From: Stutzerimonas decontaminans
GTDB taxonomy: Bacteria; Pseudomonadota; Gammaproteobacteria; Pseudomonadales; Pseudomonadaceae
DNA: 64,000 bases
NCBI RefSeq assembly: GCF_000661915.1
Contig: NZ_CP007509.1
Span: forward strand, 2,621,501 to 2,685,500
Direction: 5' to 3'
Shown: positions 27,737 to 36,361 of the stretch, piece by piece
Layout: the number at the start of each line of letters is the position of its first letter
How positions within the stretch are numbered: the stretch's first letter is position 1
The notes under the pieces: model-generated
Told to the model about the DNA's origin: nothing
The model's database searches: none
The model's input: only the letters and a program-made list of their open reading frames with translations
Position numbers and translations under genes: made by a program

Positions 27737-28627
27737 ATGCATATCGGATTTATCGGTCTCGGCAACATGGGCGCGCCCATGGCCCACAACCTGCTCAAGG
27801 CAGGCCACCAGCTCAGCGTCTTCGACCTCAACGCCGCGGCCGTCGAGAACCTGGTCGGCGCCGGCGCGCTTCCGGTCGATTCTCCGACCGCCATCGCCCA
27901 GGGCAACGCCGAACTGATCATCACCATGCTGCCGGCCGCCGCTCACGTGAAAGGCGTGTACCTGGGCGCGAACGGCCTGATCGCCCACAGCCGCGCGGGT
28001 GTGATGCTCATCGACTGTTCCACCATCGACCCGCACAGCGCGCGCGAAGTGGCCAAGGCCGCTGCCGAGCATGGCAACCCGATGCTCGACGCGCCGGTCT
28101 CCGGTGGCACCGGCGGTGCAGCAGCCGGCACCCTGACCTTCATGGTTGGTGGCAGCGATGCGGACTTCGATCGTGCACAACCGATCCTCGCGGCCATGGG
28201 CAAGAACATCGTGCACTGCGGTGCGGCCGGCAACGGCCAGGTGGCCAAGGTCGCCAACAACATGCTCCTGGGTATCTCCATGATCGGCGTCGCCGAGGCC
28301 ATGGCGCTGGGCGTCGCACTGGGCATGGATGCCAAGACCCTGGCTGGCGTGATCAACACCTCCAGCGGTCGCTGCTGGAGCTCGGACACCTACAACCCCT
28401 TCCCTGGCGTACTGGACAACGTACCGGCCGCCCGCGGCTACAGCGGCGGCTTCGGCAGCGATCTGATGCTCAAGGACCTCGGCCTGGCTACCGAGGCCGC
28501 CAAGCAGGTGCGCCAGCCGGTGATCCTCGGCGCCCTCGCCCAGCAGCTCTACCAGAGCTTTAGCGCCCAGGGTTATGGCGGCCTGGACTTCTCGGCGATC
28601 ATCAACCAGTACCGCAAGGACACCTGA
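27737..28627 (+). CDS. mmsB: 3-hydroxyisobutyrate dehydrogenase
   Basis: A 296-residue enzyme of the beta-hydroxyacid dehydrogenase family that oxidises 3-hydroxyisobutyrate to methylmalonate semialdehyde with NAD+. It has the N-terminal nucleotide site IGFIGLGNMGAPMAHNLLKA, the substrate-binding DAPVSGGTGGAAAGTL, and the catalytic lysine in GQVAKVANNMLLG. It lies between the hydratase and the 3-hydroxyisobutyryl-CoA hydrolase, which makes its substrate. A CA motif overlaps its ribosome site. Confidence 0.94.
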   Translation: MHIGFIGLGNMGAPMAHNLLKAGHQLSVFDLNAAAVENLVGAGALPVDSPTAIAQGNAELIITMLPAAAHVKGVYLGANGLIAHSRAGVMLIDCSTIDPHSAREVAKAAAEHGNPMLDAPVSGGTGGAAAGTLTFMVGGSDADFDRAQPILAAMGKNIVHCGAAGNGQVAKVANNMLLGISMIGVAEAMALGVALGMDAKTLAGVINTSSGRCWSSDTYNPFPGVLDNVPAARGYSGGFGSDLMLKDLGLATEAAKQVRQPVILGALAQQLYQSFSAQGYGGLDFSAIINQYRKDT

Positions 28628-28629
28628 CC

Positions 28630-29724
28630 ATGAGTGCAACCGAATGCCCCGTGCTGGCCGCCGTACGCAACCACGTCGGCCACCTCACCCTAAACCGCCC
28701 GGCCGGGCTGAATGCGGTGACCCTGGAAATGGTCCGTCTGCTGCAACAGCACCTCAGCGCCTGGGCGGCCGATCCGCAGATTCATGCCGTGGTACTGCGT
28801 GCCAATGGCGAAAAAGCCTTCTGCGCCGGCGGTGACATTCGTTCGCTGTACGACAGCTTCCAGCGCGGCGACACCGAGCACGAAACCTTCTTTGAGGAGG
28901 AATACGCCCTCGACCAGTACATCCATGCCTACCCGAAGCCACTGCTGGCGCTGATGGACGGTTTCGTCCTCGGCGGCGGCATGGGCCTGGTCCAGGGTGC
29001 GTCGCTGCGGGTGGTCACCGAGCGCGTGCGCATGGGCATGCCGGAAGTCGGCATCGGCTATTTCCCGGATGTCGGCGGCAGCTATTTTCTCTCACGCCTG
29101 CCGGGTGAACTTGGCACCTACATGGGCGTCACCGGCCTGCAGATCCGCGCCGCCGATGCGCTGCACGTCGGCCTGGCCGACTGGTGTGTCAGCCACGACC
29201 AGATCGCCGAACTGGATCGTTGCCTCGACCGCATGAGCTGGTCCGTTCACCCGCAGGAAGGGTTGCGCACGCTAGTGGCGACGCTGGGCAGCAACAAGCT
29301 CCCTGGCTCTGAGCTGAAGGCACTGCATCAGGCCATCGACGAGCATTTCGGTAAGAGCGATGTGGTCGCGATTCGCGCCTCGTTGGCCGCCGAAACGCGT
29401 CCGGAATTTGCCGACTGGGCCGAGGAAACGCTCAAGGTGATCGACAGCCGCTCGCCCTTGGCGATGTGCGTGACCCTGGAGATGCTGCGGCGCGGCCGCG
29501 AGCTGCCGATCGCCGACTGCTTCGCCCTGGAGTTGCATCTGGATCGTCAATGGTTCGCCAAGGGCGACATCATGGAAGGCGTGCGTGCGCTGATCATCGA
29601 CAAGGACAAGTCACCGCGCTGGAATCCACCGACGTTGGCAGAGGTCACGCCTGAGCGCGTGCAGGCGTTCTTCGACGGCTTCAAGGCCACGACCGGCAAG
29701 GCACGTCGCAGCGCCACGGCCTGA
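28630..29724 (+). CDS. 3-hydroxyisobutyryl-CoA hydrolase
   Basis: A 364-residue crotonase-superfamily protein of the HIBCH type, longer than ordinary hydratases. Signatures are [32 protein letters not shown] and [20 protein letters not shown], with the hydrolase-type glutamate and aspartate in the last segment. It releases free 3-hydroxyisobutyrate from its CoA ester, which MmsB then oxidises. The start ATG lies two bases after the mmsB stop, so it is probably translationally coupled. Confidence 0.91.
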   Translation: MSATECPVLAAVRNHVGHLTLNRPAGLNAVTLEMVRLLQQHLSAWAADPQIHAVVLRANGEKAFCAGGDIRSLYDSFQRGDTEHETFFEEEYALDQYIHAYPKPLLALMDGFVLGGGMGLVQGASLRVVTERVRMGMPEVGIGYFPDVGGSYFLSRLPGELGTYMGVTGLQIRAADALHVGLADWCVSHDQIAELDRCLDRMSWSVHPQEGLRTLVATLGSNKLPGSELKALHQAIDEHFGKSDVVAIRASLAAETRPEFADWAEETLKVIDSRSPLAMCVTLEMLRRGRELPIADCFALELHLDRQWFAKGDIMEGVRALIIDKDKSPRWNPPTLAEVTPERVQAFFDGFKATTGKARRSATA

Positions 29725-29738
29725 ACCTCTTTTGCAGC

Positions 29739-29754
29739 ACAACAACAAGAAGAG
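29739..29754 (+). promoter_or_regulatory. CA motif upstream of the valine-operon acyl-CoA dehydrogenase
   Basis: ACAACAACAAGAAGAG is placed immediately at the ribosome-binding site, nine bases before the ATG. It fits the AAnAAnAA Crc/Hfq target. Confidence 0.7.
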
Positions 29755-29762
29755 AACGCGCA

Positions 29763-30914
29763 ATGCATGACCTCGAACTCAGCGAAGACCAACGCATGAT
29801 CCGCGACATGGCGCGCGACTTCGCCCGCCGCGAGATCGCTCCTCATGCACAGGCCTGGGAAAAGGCCGGCTGGATCGATGACGCCCTGGTCGCCCAGATG
29901 GGCGAGCTTGGCCTGCTCGGCATGGTCGTCCCGGAAGAATGGGGCGGCAGCTATATCGACTACGTCGCCTACGCGCTGGCCGTGGAGGAAATCTCCGCCG
30001 GCGACGGCGCCACCGGCGCGCTGATGAGCATCCATAACTCGGTGGGCTGCGGCCCGGTGTTGAATTACGGCTCGCAGGCGCAGAAGGACGAATGGCTGGC
30101 GGAACTGGCCAGCGGTCGCGCCATCGGCTGCTTCGCCCTCACCGAACCGCAGGCCGGCTCCGAGGCGCACAACCTGCGCACCCGCGCCGAACTGGTGGAC
30201 GGCCAGTGGGTACTAAATGGCAGCAAACAGTTCTGCAGCAACGCGAAACGAGCGAAGCTGGCCATCGTTTTCGCGGTGACCGATCCGGACCTCGGCAAGA
30301 AGGGTCTTTCCGCCTTTCTGGTGCCTACCGACGCCCCGGGTTTTGCGGTGGAGCGCAGCGAACACAAGATGGGCATCCGCGCCTCCGACACCTGCGCGGT
30401 ATCGCTCAGCGACTGCAGAATCCCCCAGGCCAATCTGCTTGGCGAGCGCGGCAAGGGCCTGGCAATTGCGCTGTCGAACCTCGAAGGCGGGCGTATCGGC
30501 ATCGGCGCACAAGCCCTGGGTATCGCCCGTGCGGCCTTCGAAGCCGCCCTGCTCTACGCCCGCGAGCGGGTCCAGTTCGGCAAGCCGATCGCCGAGCACC
30601 AGAGCATCGCCAACATGCTCGCCGACATGCAGACCCAGCTGAATGCGGCGCGTCTGCTGATTCTGCATGCCGCGCGGCTGAAGAGCGCCGGCCTGCCGTG
30701 CCTGTCCGAAGCCTCCCAGGCCAAGCTGTTCGCCTCGGAAATGGCGGAAAAGGTCTGCTCGCAGGCGGTGCAGATCCACGGCGGCTACGGCTATCTCGAG
30801 GATTATCCGGTCGAGCGTTATTACCGCGATGCCCGTATCACGCAGATCTACGAGGGCTCGAGCGAGATCCAGCGCCTGCTGATCGCACGGGAGCTGGCGA
30901 ACTACGCACTGTAA
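29763..30914 (+). CDS. Acyl-CoA dehydrogenase (probable isobutyryl-CoA dehydrogenase)
   Basis: A 383-residue FAD-dependent acyl-CoA dehydrogenase. It shows [20 protein letters not shown], the FAD/substrate region [15 protein letters not shown], the [20 protein letters not shown] segment and the catalytic-base region [18 protein letters not shown]. As last gene of the mmsA-mmsB operon it most likely oxidises isobutyryl-CoA to methacrylyl-CoA. Substrate choice cannot be proven from sequence. Confidence 0.88.
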   Translation: MHDLELSEDQRMIRDMARDFARREIAPHAQAWEKAGWIDDALVAQMGELGLLGMVVPEEWGGSYIDYVAYALAVEEISAGDGATGALMSIHNSVGCGPVLNYGSQAQKDEWLAELASGRAIGCFALTEPQAGSEAHNLRTRAELVDGQWVLNGSKQFCSNAKRAKLAIVFAVTDPDLGKKGLSAFLVPTDAPGFAVERSEHKMGIRASDTCAVSLSDCRIPQANLLGERGKGLAIALSNLEGGRIGIGAQALGIARAAFEAALLYARERVQFGKPIAEHQSIANMLADMQTQLNAARLLILHAARLKSAGLPCLSEASQAKLFASEMAEKVCSQAVQIHGGYGYLEDYPVERYYRDARITQIYEGSSEIQRLLIARELANYAL

Positions 30915-30929
30915 GCTCACTTCGTACTG

Positions 30930-30969
30930 GGCGAATGCCGTGCTGCGATCTGACAGCTCGGCATTCGCC
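30930..30969. terminator. Long hairpin at the end of the valine operon
   Basis: GGCGAATGCCG (30930-30940) and CGGCATTCGCC (30959-30969) form a perfect 11-base stem 15 bases after the stop codon. The run of T after it is poor (GTGTTTTCC about ten bases on). It lies between the rightward valine operon and the leftward small RNA and may insulate the two. Confidence 0.5.
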
Positions 30970-31073
30970 ATAGAGGCGTGTTTTCCCGCGGCAGCGCCAG
31001 CCAGACATGTATCCAAGCCGACTCAACGACACACAAACAACGCCTGACAAACCGGCTGCTGTTATCCGGGCCC

Positions 31074-31102
31074 AAATAAAAAGGGGAGCCGCTAGGCTCC
31101 CC
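31074..31102 (-). terminator. Rho-independent terminator of the CrcY/CrcZ-like RNA
   Basis: On the minus strand GGGGAGCC-TAGC-GGCTCCCC is followed by TTTTTATTT. It is a perfect 8-base GC-rich stem with a four-base loop and a T run, the strongest terminator in this part of the window. Confidence 0.9.
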
Positions 31103-31439
31103 TTCAGGGCGTGTTGCTTTGTTCTTCTTCTGCTGACGGGCTTGTTGTTTTTGTTGGCAGCCCGGTCGGACATCGTCCGAGTAGCAGTCCCATAAGGGAC
31201 ATAAAGAACAAACGGATTATTTTGGTCGCTGATGTTGCCACTACCCTCACGGGCTCAACCGGTTCTGGAGCTGCCTCAAGGCAGTTTTATTGTTCTCGGT
31301 CCGGTCGACAGGAAACCTGTCGGGCAATTCCTCTCCAAAAGAATCAGTTTGCTACGTCTCCCACCTGCTTGTTTTTATTGTGTCGGAGTCGCTACGTGTT
31401 GTTCTTGTTATTGGGTGTGCTTTCTTGTTTTTGTTGTGC
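31074..31439 (-). ncRNA. crcY: CrcZ/CrcY-type small RNA (Crc/Hfq decoy)
   Basis: No frame here looks coding. The minus strand reads as a roughly 365-base RNA that starts about 12 bases after a sigma-54 promoter and ends at a strong terminator. It carries six A-rich motifs of the AAnAAnAA type: CACAACAAAAACAAG (31424-31438), AATAACAAGAACAACAC (31397-31413), CACAATAAAAACAAG (31368-31382), GAGAACAATAAAACTG (31282-31297), CCAACAAAAACAACAAG (31141-31157) and GAAGAACAAAGCAAC (31111-31128). In Pseudomonas, CrcZ and CrcY use such motifs to sequester Hfq/Crc and relieve catabolite repression. CrcZ is defined by its place after cbrB; cbrAB is not here, so CrcY is the better name. The exact 5' end is inferred. 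Confidence 0.85.
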
Positions 31440-31448
31440 CGCTAATAA

Positions 31449-31464
31449 AGCATTTTCCGTGCCA
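31449..31464 (-). promoter_or_regulatory. Sigma-54 promoter of the CrcY-like RNA
   Basis: TGGCACGGAAAATGCT on the minus strand has the invariant GG (-24) and GC (-12) exactly ten bases apart and a near-consensus TGGCACG. The start site is expected near 31439. Confidence 0.8.
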
Positions 31465-31560
31465 TGTTTTGTAAAACCTTATTTTTCAATGAGTTACTGA
31501 TTTCCTAGCGCTGTAAATTGTCGTCTCAGCGCTGGATTCGTTACCGCGCGCCTCAGCGCC

Positions 31561-31586
31561 CGTTACGCTGTACAAAGGAAGTAACA
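31561..31586 (-). promoter_or_regulatory. CbrB-like upstream activating site
   Basis: TGTTAC, 14 bases, then GTAACG lies about 100-120 bases upstream of the sigma-54 promoter, a normal distance for an enhancer-binding protein. It fits the TGTTAC-N14-GTAACA pattern I recall for CbrB. Further GTTAC/GTAAC half-sites flank it (GGGTTACCC at 31592-31600, GGTAACG at 31539-31545). Confidence 0.6.
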
Positions 31587-31674
31587 CCTTTGGGTAACCC
31601 TGCCATGATCTTTGCGATACGCAGCGGCAGCCACGGGCAGGCGATATGAGGCTGTGCACGATGCCCCAATGCAA

Positions 31675-31707
31675 GACACCCCGGCAGTGATTCACTGTCA
31701 GGGTGTC
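31675..31707 (-). terminator. Hairpin after the small membrane protein gene
   Basis: GACACCC and GGGTGTC enclose an inner CAGTGA/TCACTG palindrome, giving a long interrupted hairpin 54 bases downstream of the minus-strand gene ending at 31761. Only a short TT follows, so termination is possible but not certain. Confidence 0.4.
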
Positions 31708-31760
31708 GATCGCTCTATCGGCATAGGTAGGTTCTTCGGCTGGTTAGCGCCTGGGTCGTA

Positions 31761-31979
31761 TCAGGCGTCTGCTGTCTGCACAGCAGTTTCCTTGCGTCTG
31801 GCCAGGTAATCGCAGACGACGATGGCCAGTAATGGAACGAGACCGACATTGAGAGCAACATGCCAGGATCCAATGAGGGCCACGAAGAGCATTCCCACGA
31901 CCACGATCGCGGCAACACAGTGAGCCAGGAAACGGCACAGTTCGAGTGCAACTACTTGTTGTTCGGCATGATTATTCAT
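31761..31979 (-). CDS. Small two-helix membrane protein, unknown function
   Basis: A 72-residue protein with two membrane helices (FLAHCVAAIVVVGMLFVALI and ALNVGLVPLLAIVVCDYLA) and a charged C-terminus. The ATG at 31979 is chosen because GGGGAG precedes it; longer in-frame starts would run through the promoter. I do not recognise a family. Its leader has a CA motif directly before the ribosome site, and the gene lies just upstream of the CrcY-like RNA on the same strand, so it is probably under catabolite control. Confidence 0.6.
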   Translation of the reverse strand: MNNHAEQQVVALELCRFLAHCVAAIVVVGMLFVALIGSWHVALNVGLVPLLAIVVCDYLARRKETAVQTADA

Positions 31980-31993
31980 GACGTTTGACTCCC

Positions 31994-32006
31994 CGTTTTT
32001 GTTGTA
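31994..32006 (-). promoter_or_regulatory. CA motif in the leader of the small membrane protein
   Basis: ACAACAAAAACGG on the minus strand lies immediately before GGGGAG, the ribosome site of the gene starting at 31979. It resembles the motifs of the adjacent small RNA. Confidence 0.55.
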
Positions 32007-32024
32007 ATAAGCAGCCTCGTTTTC

Positions 32025-32052
32025 ATAGTAGTCCGCTGGCATAAAGTCGCAA
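32025..32052 (-). promoter_or_regulatory. Candidate sigma-70 promoter of the small membrane protein
   Basis: TTGCGA, 16 bases, then TACTAT on the minus strand, about 45 bases upstream of the start codon. Confidence 0.4.
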
Positions 32053-32299
32053 CCTGAACCGACGTGCGGCACGTCTAGCCTGCGTATTACAGGCTATACA
32101 CGACTTTGGTCGATAACGTGGCATTACTTCGAACAGGGCGCTGACATAAGCGTTATATATTGTGGAATCGATTTCTTGACTGCATGTCCAATAAAAGCGC
32201 GCGCCGAACCGTTATAAATTAGATGACTCACAAACCTGCCATGCACTCGGCCAAATTGATCAGAATATCTTCCCTTCGAAGCCGCCTTCGGTAGCTCGC
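32053..32299. other. Non-coding stretch, AT-richer than surroundings
   Basis: No reading frame in this stretch looks coding. It follows the end of the racemase gene and is noticeably richer in A and T than its neighbours. I see no clear terminator or repeat here. Confidence 0.5.
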
Positions 32300-33382
32300 T
32301 CAATCCCAACCGGCGTCTGAACTGCAGCGCAAGGTCCGCCTGGCTTTGCCTGGTGTACGCGAAAAGCGCGGGGCCGGCGCCACTTGCACGATGCCATCGA
32401 GGTCCTGATAGACACCGCGCTGACGCAGATGCGGATGCTGCGCCGCCTCGGCCAACTCGAGCACCGGTGCGAAACAGGCATCGCTGCCCTCCAGCAGGGC
32501 GCACCACTCGGCCTGGGTACGGGTAGCGAACAAGCGCTCCAGCAGCTCGGCCTGTGCTGGCCATTCAGCCGGATCGGCACACCCCACCCAGAGCCCTTCC
32601 GGCGCATCGATGCGCTCCAGCAATTCTCGCCAGAACTGCGGCTCCAGCGGGCCTATGGCAATCTCGCGGCCATCCGCGCAGCGATAGCATCGATAGTTAG
32701 GTGCTGCACCGGCCAGCGGATTACGGTCGCGCTGCATGTCGATCCGTCCGCTCGGCAGCAGACCGGCAAAGAAGGTCATCAGCGACGACACGCCATCGAC
32801 GATCGCCGCATCGATCACCTGGCCCTGGCCGGAGCGCTCGCGCTCCCATAACGCGGCGAGGATGCCGACCGCGAGATACAACGAGCCGCCGCCGAAATCG
32901 CCAACCAGGTTCAACGGCGGTATCGCGGTTCCGCTCTCGCCACGGATTGCCGCCAGCGCACCGGTCAGTGCGATGTAGTTGATATCGTGACCAGCCGCCT
33001 TGGCCAGCGGGCCGGTCTGGCCCCAACCGGTCATGCGTCCGTAGATCAGTTTCCGATTGCGCTGCAGCAGCTCCTCCGGCCCGAGCCCCAGCCTTTCCAT
33101 CACGCCTGGCCGATAACCCTCGATCAGCACATCGGCGGTCTGCGCCAGCTCAAGGCAGCGCGCACGCCCTGCTTCGCTGCGGATATCCAGCGTCAGCGTC
33201 TTGCGCCCACGATCGACCACAGGGTTCGGCCAGCCGTTACCACCCTCGCGTTCGATGCGCAGCACTTCGGCGCCCATGTCTGCCAACAGCATCGCGCAGT
33301 GCGGCCCTGGGCCGATCCCGGCAAACTCCAGCACGCGCAGGCCGCACAGCGGTCCGCTACGGGCATCGTCGTGTTCGTTCAT
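32300..33382 (-). CDS. Alpha-methylacyl-CoA racemase (CaiB/BaiF family)
   Basis: A 360-residue CaiB/BaiF-superfamily protein with the length and motifs of alpha-methylacyl-CoA racemase: VLEFAGIGPGPHCAMLLADM, ADVLIEGYRPGVMERLGLGP, MTGWGQTGPLAKAAGHDINY (catalytic His region) and NLVGDFGGGSLYLA (catalytic Asp region). It interconverts R and S forms of 2-methyl-branched acyl-CoAs. The ATG at 33382 follows CTAGGAGATTTGCC. It is the last gene of the leftward operon; for isoleucine breakdown it would let the dehydrogenase use both epimers of 2-methylbutyryl-CoA. Confidence 0.88.
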   Translation of the reverse strand: MNEHDDARSGPLCGLRVLEFAGIGPGPHCAMLLADMGAEVLRIEREGGNGWPNPVVDRGRKTLTLDIRSEAGRARCLELAQTADVLIEGYRPGVMERLGLGPEELLQRNRKLIYGRMTGWGQTGPLAKAAGHDINYIALTGALAAIRGESGTAIPPLNLVGDFGGGSLYLAVGILAALWERERSGQGQVIDAAIVDGVSSLMTFFAGLLPSGRIDMQRDRNPLAGAAPNYRCYRCADGREIAIGPLEPQFWRELLERIDAPEGLWVGCADPAEWPAQAELLERLFATRTQAEWCALLEGSDACFAPVLELAEAAQHPHLRQRGVYQDLDGIVQVAPAPRFSRTPGKARRTLRCSSDAGWD

Positions 33383-33456
33383 GGCAAATCTCCTAGATTC
33401 ACACGCACGCAGACGCGCCCCGCACCGAAGCACGGAGCGCGTATGGGTAACAGGCG

Positions 33457-35091
33457 TTACTGGTTGACGGCGCTGGGCTGGTTCTCGACCAGATGGTTGC
33501 GATAGCGCTCGCGCAGCACCTTCTTGTCAATCTTGCCGGTAGCGGTCAGCGGCACCGCGTCGAAGATCACCGCATCGGGCATCCACCACTTGACGATGTT
33601 CGGCTCCAGATGGGCGAGAATTTTCTCCACGGTGACTTCGGCATCGGCATGCGGCTCGATCACCAGTACCGGGCGCTCCTCCCATTTGGGGTGGAACACG
33701 CCGACCACCGCTGCCACCTTCACACCGGGACAGGCCGCCGCGACGTTCTCGATATCGATGGAGCTGACCCACTCGCCGCCGGACTTGATCACGTCCTTGC
33801 TGCGGTCGGTAATACGCATGAAGCCATCGGCATCCAGCGTGGCGATGTCACCGGTGTCGAACCAGCCATCCTCATCCAGCGCGCTTTTCTCGCTGCGGTA
33901 GTAGCGCTCGACCGTCCAGGGGCCGCGCACCTTGAGGCTGCCGGAACTAACGCCATCGCACGGCAGCTCACGCCCTTCCTCGTCGACGATCTTCAGTTCG
34001 ATGCCGAATTGCAGGCGTCCCTGACGGGTCCAGATGGTGTCGTTGGTCGCTTGCTGACCACGTTCGGCCAGCTTGGGCGTCGGCGTTGCCACCACACCCA
34101 GCGGGCTGGTCTCGGTCATCCCCCACAGCTGACAGACCGCGACGCCGTACTTGGTCTGGAAGGTCTCGGCCATGGCCCGCGGAACGGCGGAACCGCCGAT
34201 CACCAGACGCGCCAGGCTGCCGGAATCCTCACCGCTACGTTCCAGATGGGCGAGGTACATGGTCCAGATGGTCGGCACGCCGCCGGACAGAGTCACGCCC
34301 TCGGTCTTGATCAGTTCCTGCAGGCTCGCGCCGTCCATCTTGTCGCACGGCAGCACGAACTTGCAGCCATTGATCGCCGCTGCGAATGGGATGCCCCAGG
34401 CGGTGCCGTGATAGAGCGACGAGCACGGCATGATGCAATCGAAGGCGGACAGGCCGAACGCGCCGGACAACCCGGCGGCCATCGCATGCAGCACCACCGA
34501 ACGGTGGCTGTAAAGCACACCCTTTGGGTCGCCGGTGGTGCCGGAGGTGTAGCAGAGCACCGCACCGGCGTTCTCGTCGAACTGCGGCCAGTCCAGCGGC
34601 TGCTCGGCGGCGATCAGCTGCTCATAACCCAGCACATCCTGCAGACCGGAACTCGGCTGCGCGGCCAGCTCGATGAAATGGCGGATATTGCCCAACCGCG
34701 GCCGCAACCGGGCGACGCAAGCGGCGAAGCTGCTGTCGAACAGCAGTACCTGGCTGCCGGCATGGTTGATGGTGTAGACGATCTGCTCGTCCGACAGCCG
34801 CGGGTTGGCCGTGTGCAGCACCGCACCGATGCCGGGCACAGCGAAGAACAGCTCGTAATGGCGGTGGGTGTTCCAAGCCAGCGATGACACGCAGTCGCCG
34901 GGGCCGATGCCGAGCTTCCCCAGCATGCTGGCGGCCTGCGCCGACCGGGCGGCGAGCCCGGCATAGTCATAACGCCAGAGGGGTTCGTCGACCAGCCGCG
35001 AGACGATCTCGCGATCACCATGCGCACGCGCGGCGTGGGTGACGATGCTGCTGATCAGCAGCGGGGCGTTCTGCATCAATCCTGGTTGCAT
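33457..35091 (-). CDS. AMP-forming acyl-CoA synthetase
   Basis: A 544-residue ANL-superfamily acyl-CoA ligase. The ATP-binding loop YTSGTTGDPKGV, the WGMTETSPLG motif, the hinge region GWFDTGDIATLDADGFMRIT and the catalytic lysine in TATGKIDKKVLR are all present, so it should be active. It would activate a medium-chain or methyl-branched carboxylic acid for the dehydrogenase, thiolase and racemase of the same operon. The ATG at 35091 follows AGGTAGGAAAC. A CA motif sits in its leader. Confidence 0.88.
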   Translation of the reverse strand: MQPGLMQNAPLLISSIVTHAARAHGDREIVSRLVDEPLWRYDYAGLAARSAQAASMLGKLGIGPGDCVSSLAWNTHRHYELFFAVPGIGAVLHTANPRLSDEQIVYTINHAGSQVLLFDSSFAACVARLRPRLGNIRHFIELAAQPSSGLQDVLGYEQLIAAEQPLDWPQFDENAGAVLCYTSGTTGDPKGVLYSHRSVVLHAMAAGLSGAFGLSAFDCIMPCSSLYHGTAWGIPFAAAINGCKFVLPCDKMDGASLQELIKTEGVTLSGGVPTIWTMYLAHLERSGEDSGSLARLVIGGSAVPRAMAETFQTKYGVAVCQLWGMTETSPLGVVATPTPKLAERGQQATNDTIWTRQGRLQFGIELKIVDEEGRELPCDGVSSGSLKVRGPWTVERYYRSEKSALDEDGWFDTGDIATLDADGFMRITDRSKDVIKSGGEWVSSIDIENVAAACPGVKVAAVVGVFHPKWEERPVLVIEPHADAEVTVEKILAHLEPNIVKWWMPDAVIFDAVPLTATGKIDKKVLRERYRNHLVENQPSAVNQ

Positions 35092-35106
35092 GTTTCCTAC
35101 CTCTAT

Positions 35107-35120
35107 CTTGTTTTTATTGT
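35107..35120 (-). promoter_or_regulatory. CA motif upstream of the acyl-CoA synthetase
   Basis: ACAATAAAAACAAG on the minus strand lies just before GATAGAGGTAGG, the ribosome-site region. It closely matches a motif in the adjacent CrcY-like RNA. Confidence 0.7.
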
Positions 35121-35211
35121 GCAAGTGCCGGTCGAGGAAACGGCGTTCTACCGGCACCACTGAAATCATGTATCGATGCGCCATAAGGCACGCAGGCGCA
35201 GCGGGTTCAGG

Positions 35212-36351
35212 TCAGACCGGTTCTCCGAGGTTGCGCGCGATGACCAGGCGCTGGATGTCGCTGGTGCCTTCGTAGATCTGGCAGACCCGCACATCGCGGT
35301 AAATGCGCTCCACCGGGAAGTCGGCCAGATAGCCGTAGCCACCGAGCGTCTGGATTGCTGCCGAGCAGACCTTCTCCGCCATCTCCGAGGCGAACAGCTT
35401 GGCCATCGACGCCTCCACCAATGCCGGCCGTCCGGCTTCGCGCAGCGCGGCAGCGTGATGCACCATCTGCCGTGCCACGGCGATCTGGGTCGCCATGTCG
35501 GCCAGGCGGAAGGCCACGGCCTGATGCTCGATGATCGGCTTGCCGAAGGTTTCCCGGTCCCGGGCGTAATCACGCGCCGCTTCGAACGCCGCGCGGGCCA
35601 TACCGACCGCTTGAGCGGCGATGCCGACGCGTCCGCCTTCAAGATTGGCCAGGGCAATGCGATAACCCTCGCCCTCCTCGCCCAACCGGTTGGCCACCGG
35701 CACGCGCAGGTCCTCGAAGGCGATCTGGCAGGTATCCGACGCGTGCTGGCCGAGCTTGTCCTCCACCCGCACCACCTGATAACCCGGGCTGTCGGTCGGC
35801 ACGATAAAGGCACTGATGCCGCGCTTGCCGGCATCCGGGTCGGTCACGGCAAAGACGATCACCGTGCCGGCATGCTTGCCGGAGGTGATGAACTGCTTGG
35901 CACCGTTGAGGATGTAGTAGTCGCCGTCACGCCGGGCGCGGGTGCGTAGGCTGCTGGCGTCGGAGCCCGCTTGCGGCTCGGTCAGCGCAAAGGCGCCGAT
36001 CTGCTCACCACGCGCCAACGGAGTAAGGAAGTCACTCTTCTGCTGGTCGTTGCCGAAACGCAGGATCGGCACGCAGCCTACCGAGTTGTGCACGCTCATG
36101 ATGGTCGAGCAGGCGCCGTCACCGGCAGCGATTTCTTCCAGCGCCATGGCGTAGGCCAGGTAGCCGGTATCGCTGCCGCCCCACTGCTCCGGCACCAGCA
36201 TGCCGAAGAAGCCGAGCGCGGCCATCTCGCCAATCGCCTCGGCCGGATAGCGATGCTCGCGACTCCACTGTTCGGCGAACGGCCTCAGTCGTTCCTGAGC
36301 GAACTGGCGGGCCATCTCGGCGATCGCGTTTTGATCTTCATTGGGCAGCAT
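35212..36351 (-). CDS. Acyl-CoA dehydrogenase (short/branched-chain type)
   Basis: A 379-residue FAD-dependent acyl-CoA dehydrogenase with [40 protein letters not shown] and the C-terminal [18 protein letters not shown]. With the thiolase and short-chain dehydrogenase of the same operon it most likely oxidises 2-methylbutyryl-CoA to tiglyl-CoA (isoleucine) or a similar branched acyl-CoA. It starts 11 bases after the thiolase stop, with GAGGCACCC as ribosome site. It is a paralogue of the valine-operon enzyme at 29.8 kb. Confidence 0.88.
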   Translation of the reverse strand: MLPNEDQNAIAEMARQFAQERLRPFAEQWSREHRYPAEAIGEMAALGFFGMLVPEQWGGSDTGYLAYAMALEEIAAGDGACSTIMSVHNSVGCVPILRFGNDQQKSDFLTPLARGEQIGAFALTEPQAGSDASSLRTRARRDGDYYILNGAKQFITSGKHAGTVIVFAVTDPDAGKRGISAFIVPTDSPGYQVVRVEDKLGQHASDTCQIAFEDLRVPVANRLGEEGEGYRIALANLEGGRVGIAAQAVGMARAAFEAARDYARDRETFGKPIIEHQAVAFRLADMATQIAVARQMVHHAAALREAGRPALVEASMAKLFASEMAEKVCSAAIQTLGGYGYLADFPVERIYRDVRVCQIYEGTSDIQRLVIARNLGEPV

Positions 36352-36361
36352 GGGTGCCTCC

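Noticed and set aside
31111..31438. CA motifs considered as a CRISPR or tandem repeat array
   Set aside because: The units are short, irregularly spaced and differ in sequence; there are no conserved spacers or cas genes.
31074..31439. Naming the RNA crcZ
   Set aside because: CrcZ is defined by its place downstream of cbrB; cbrAB is not in the window, so crcY is more fitting, pending a genome-wide look.
31111..31500. Plus-strand frames of 129 and 80 codons in the RNA region
   Set aside because: Cysteine- and phenylalanine-rich translations come from the T-rich complement of the CA motifs; the minus-strand RNA explains the sequence better.
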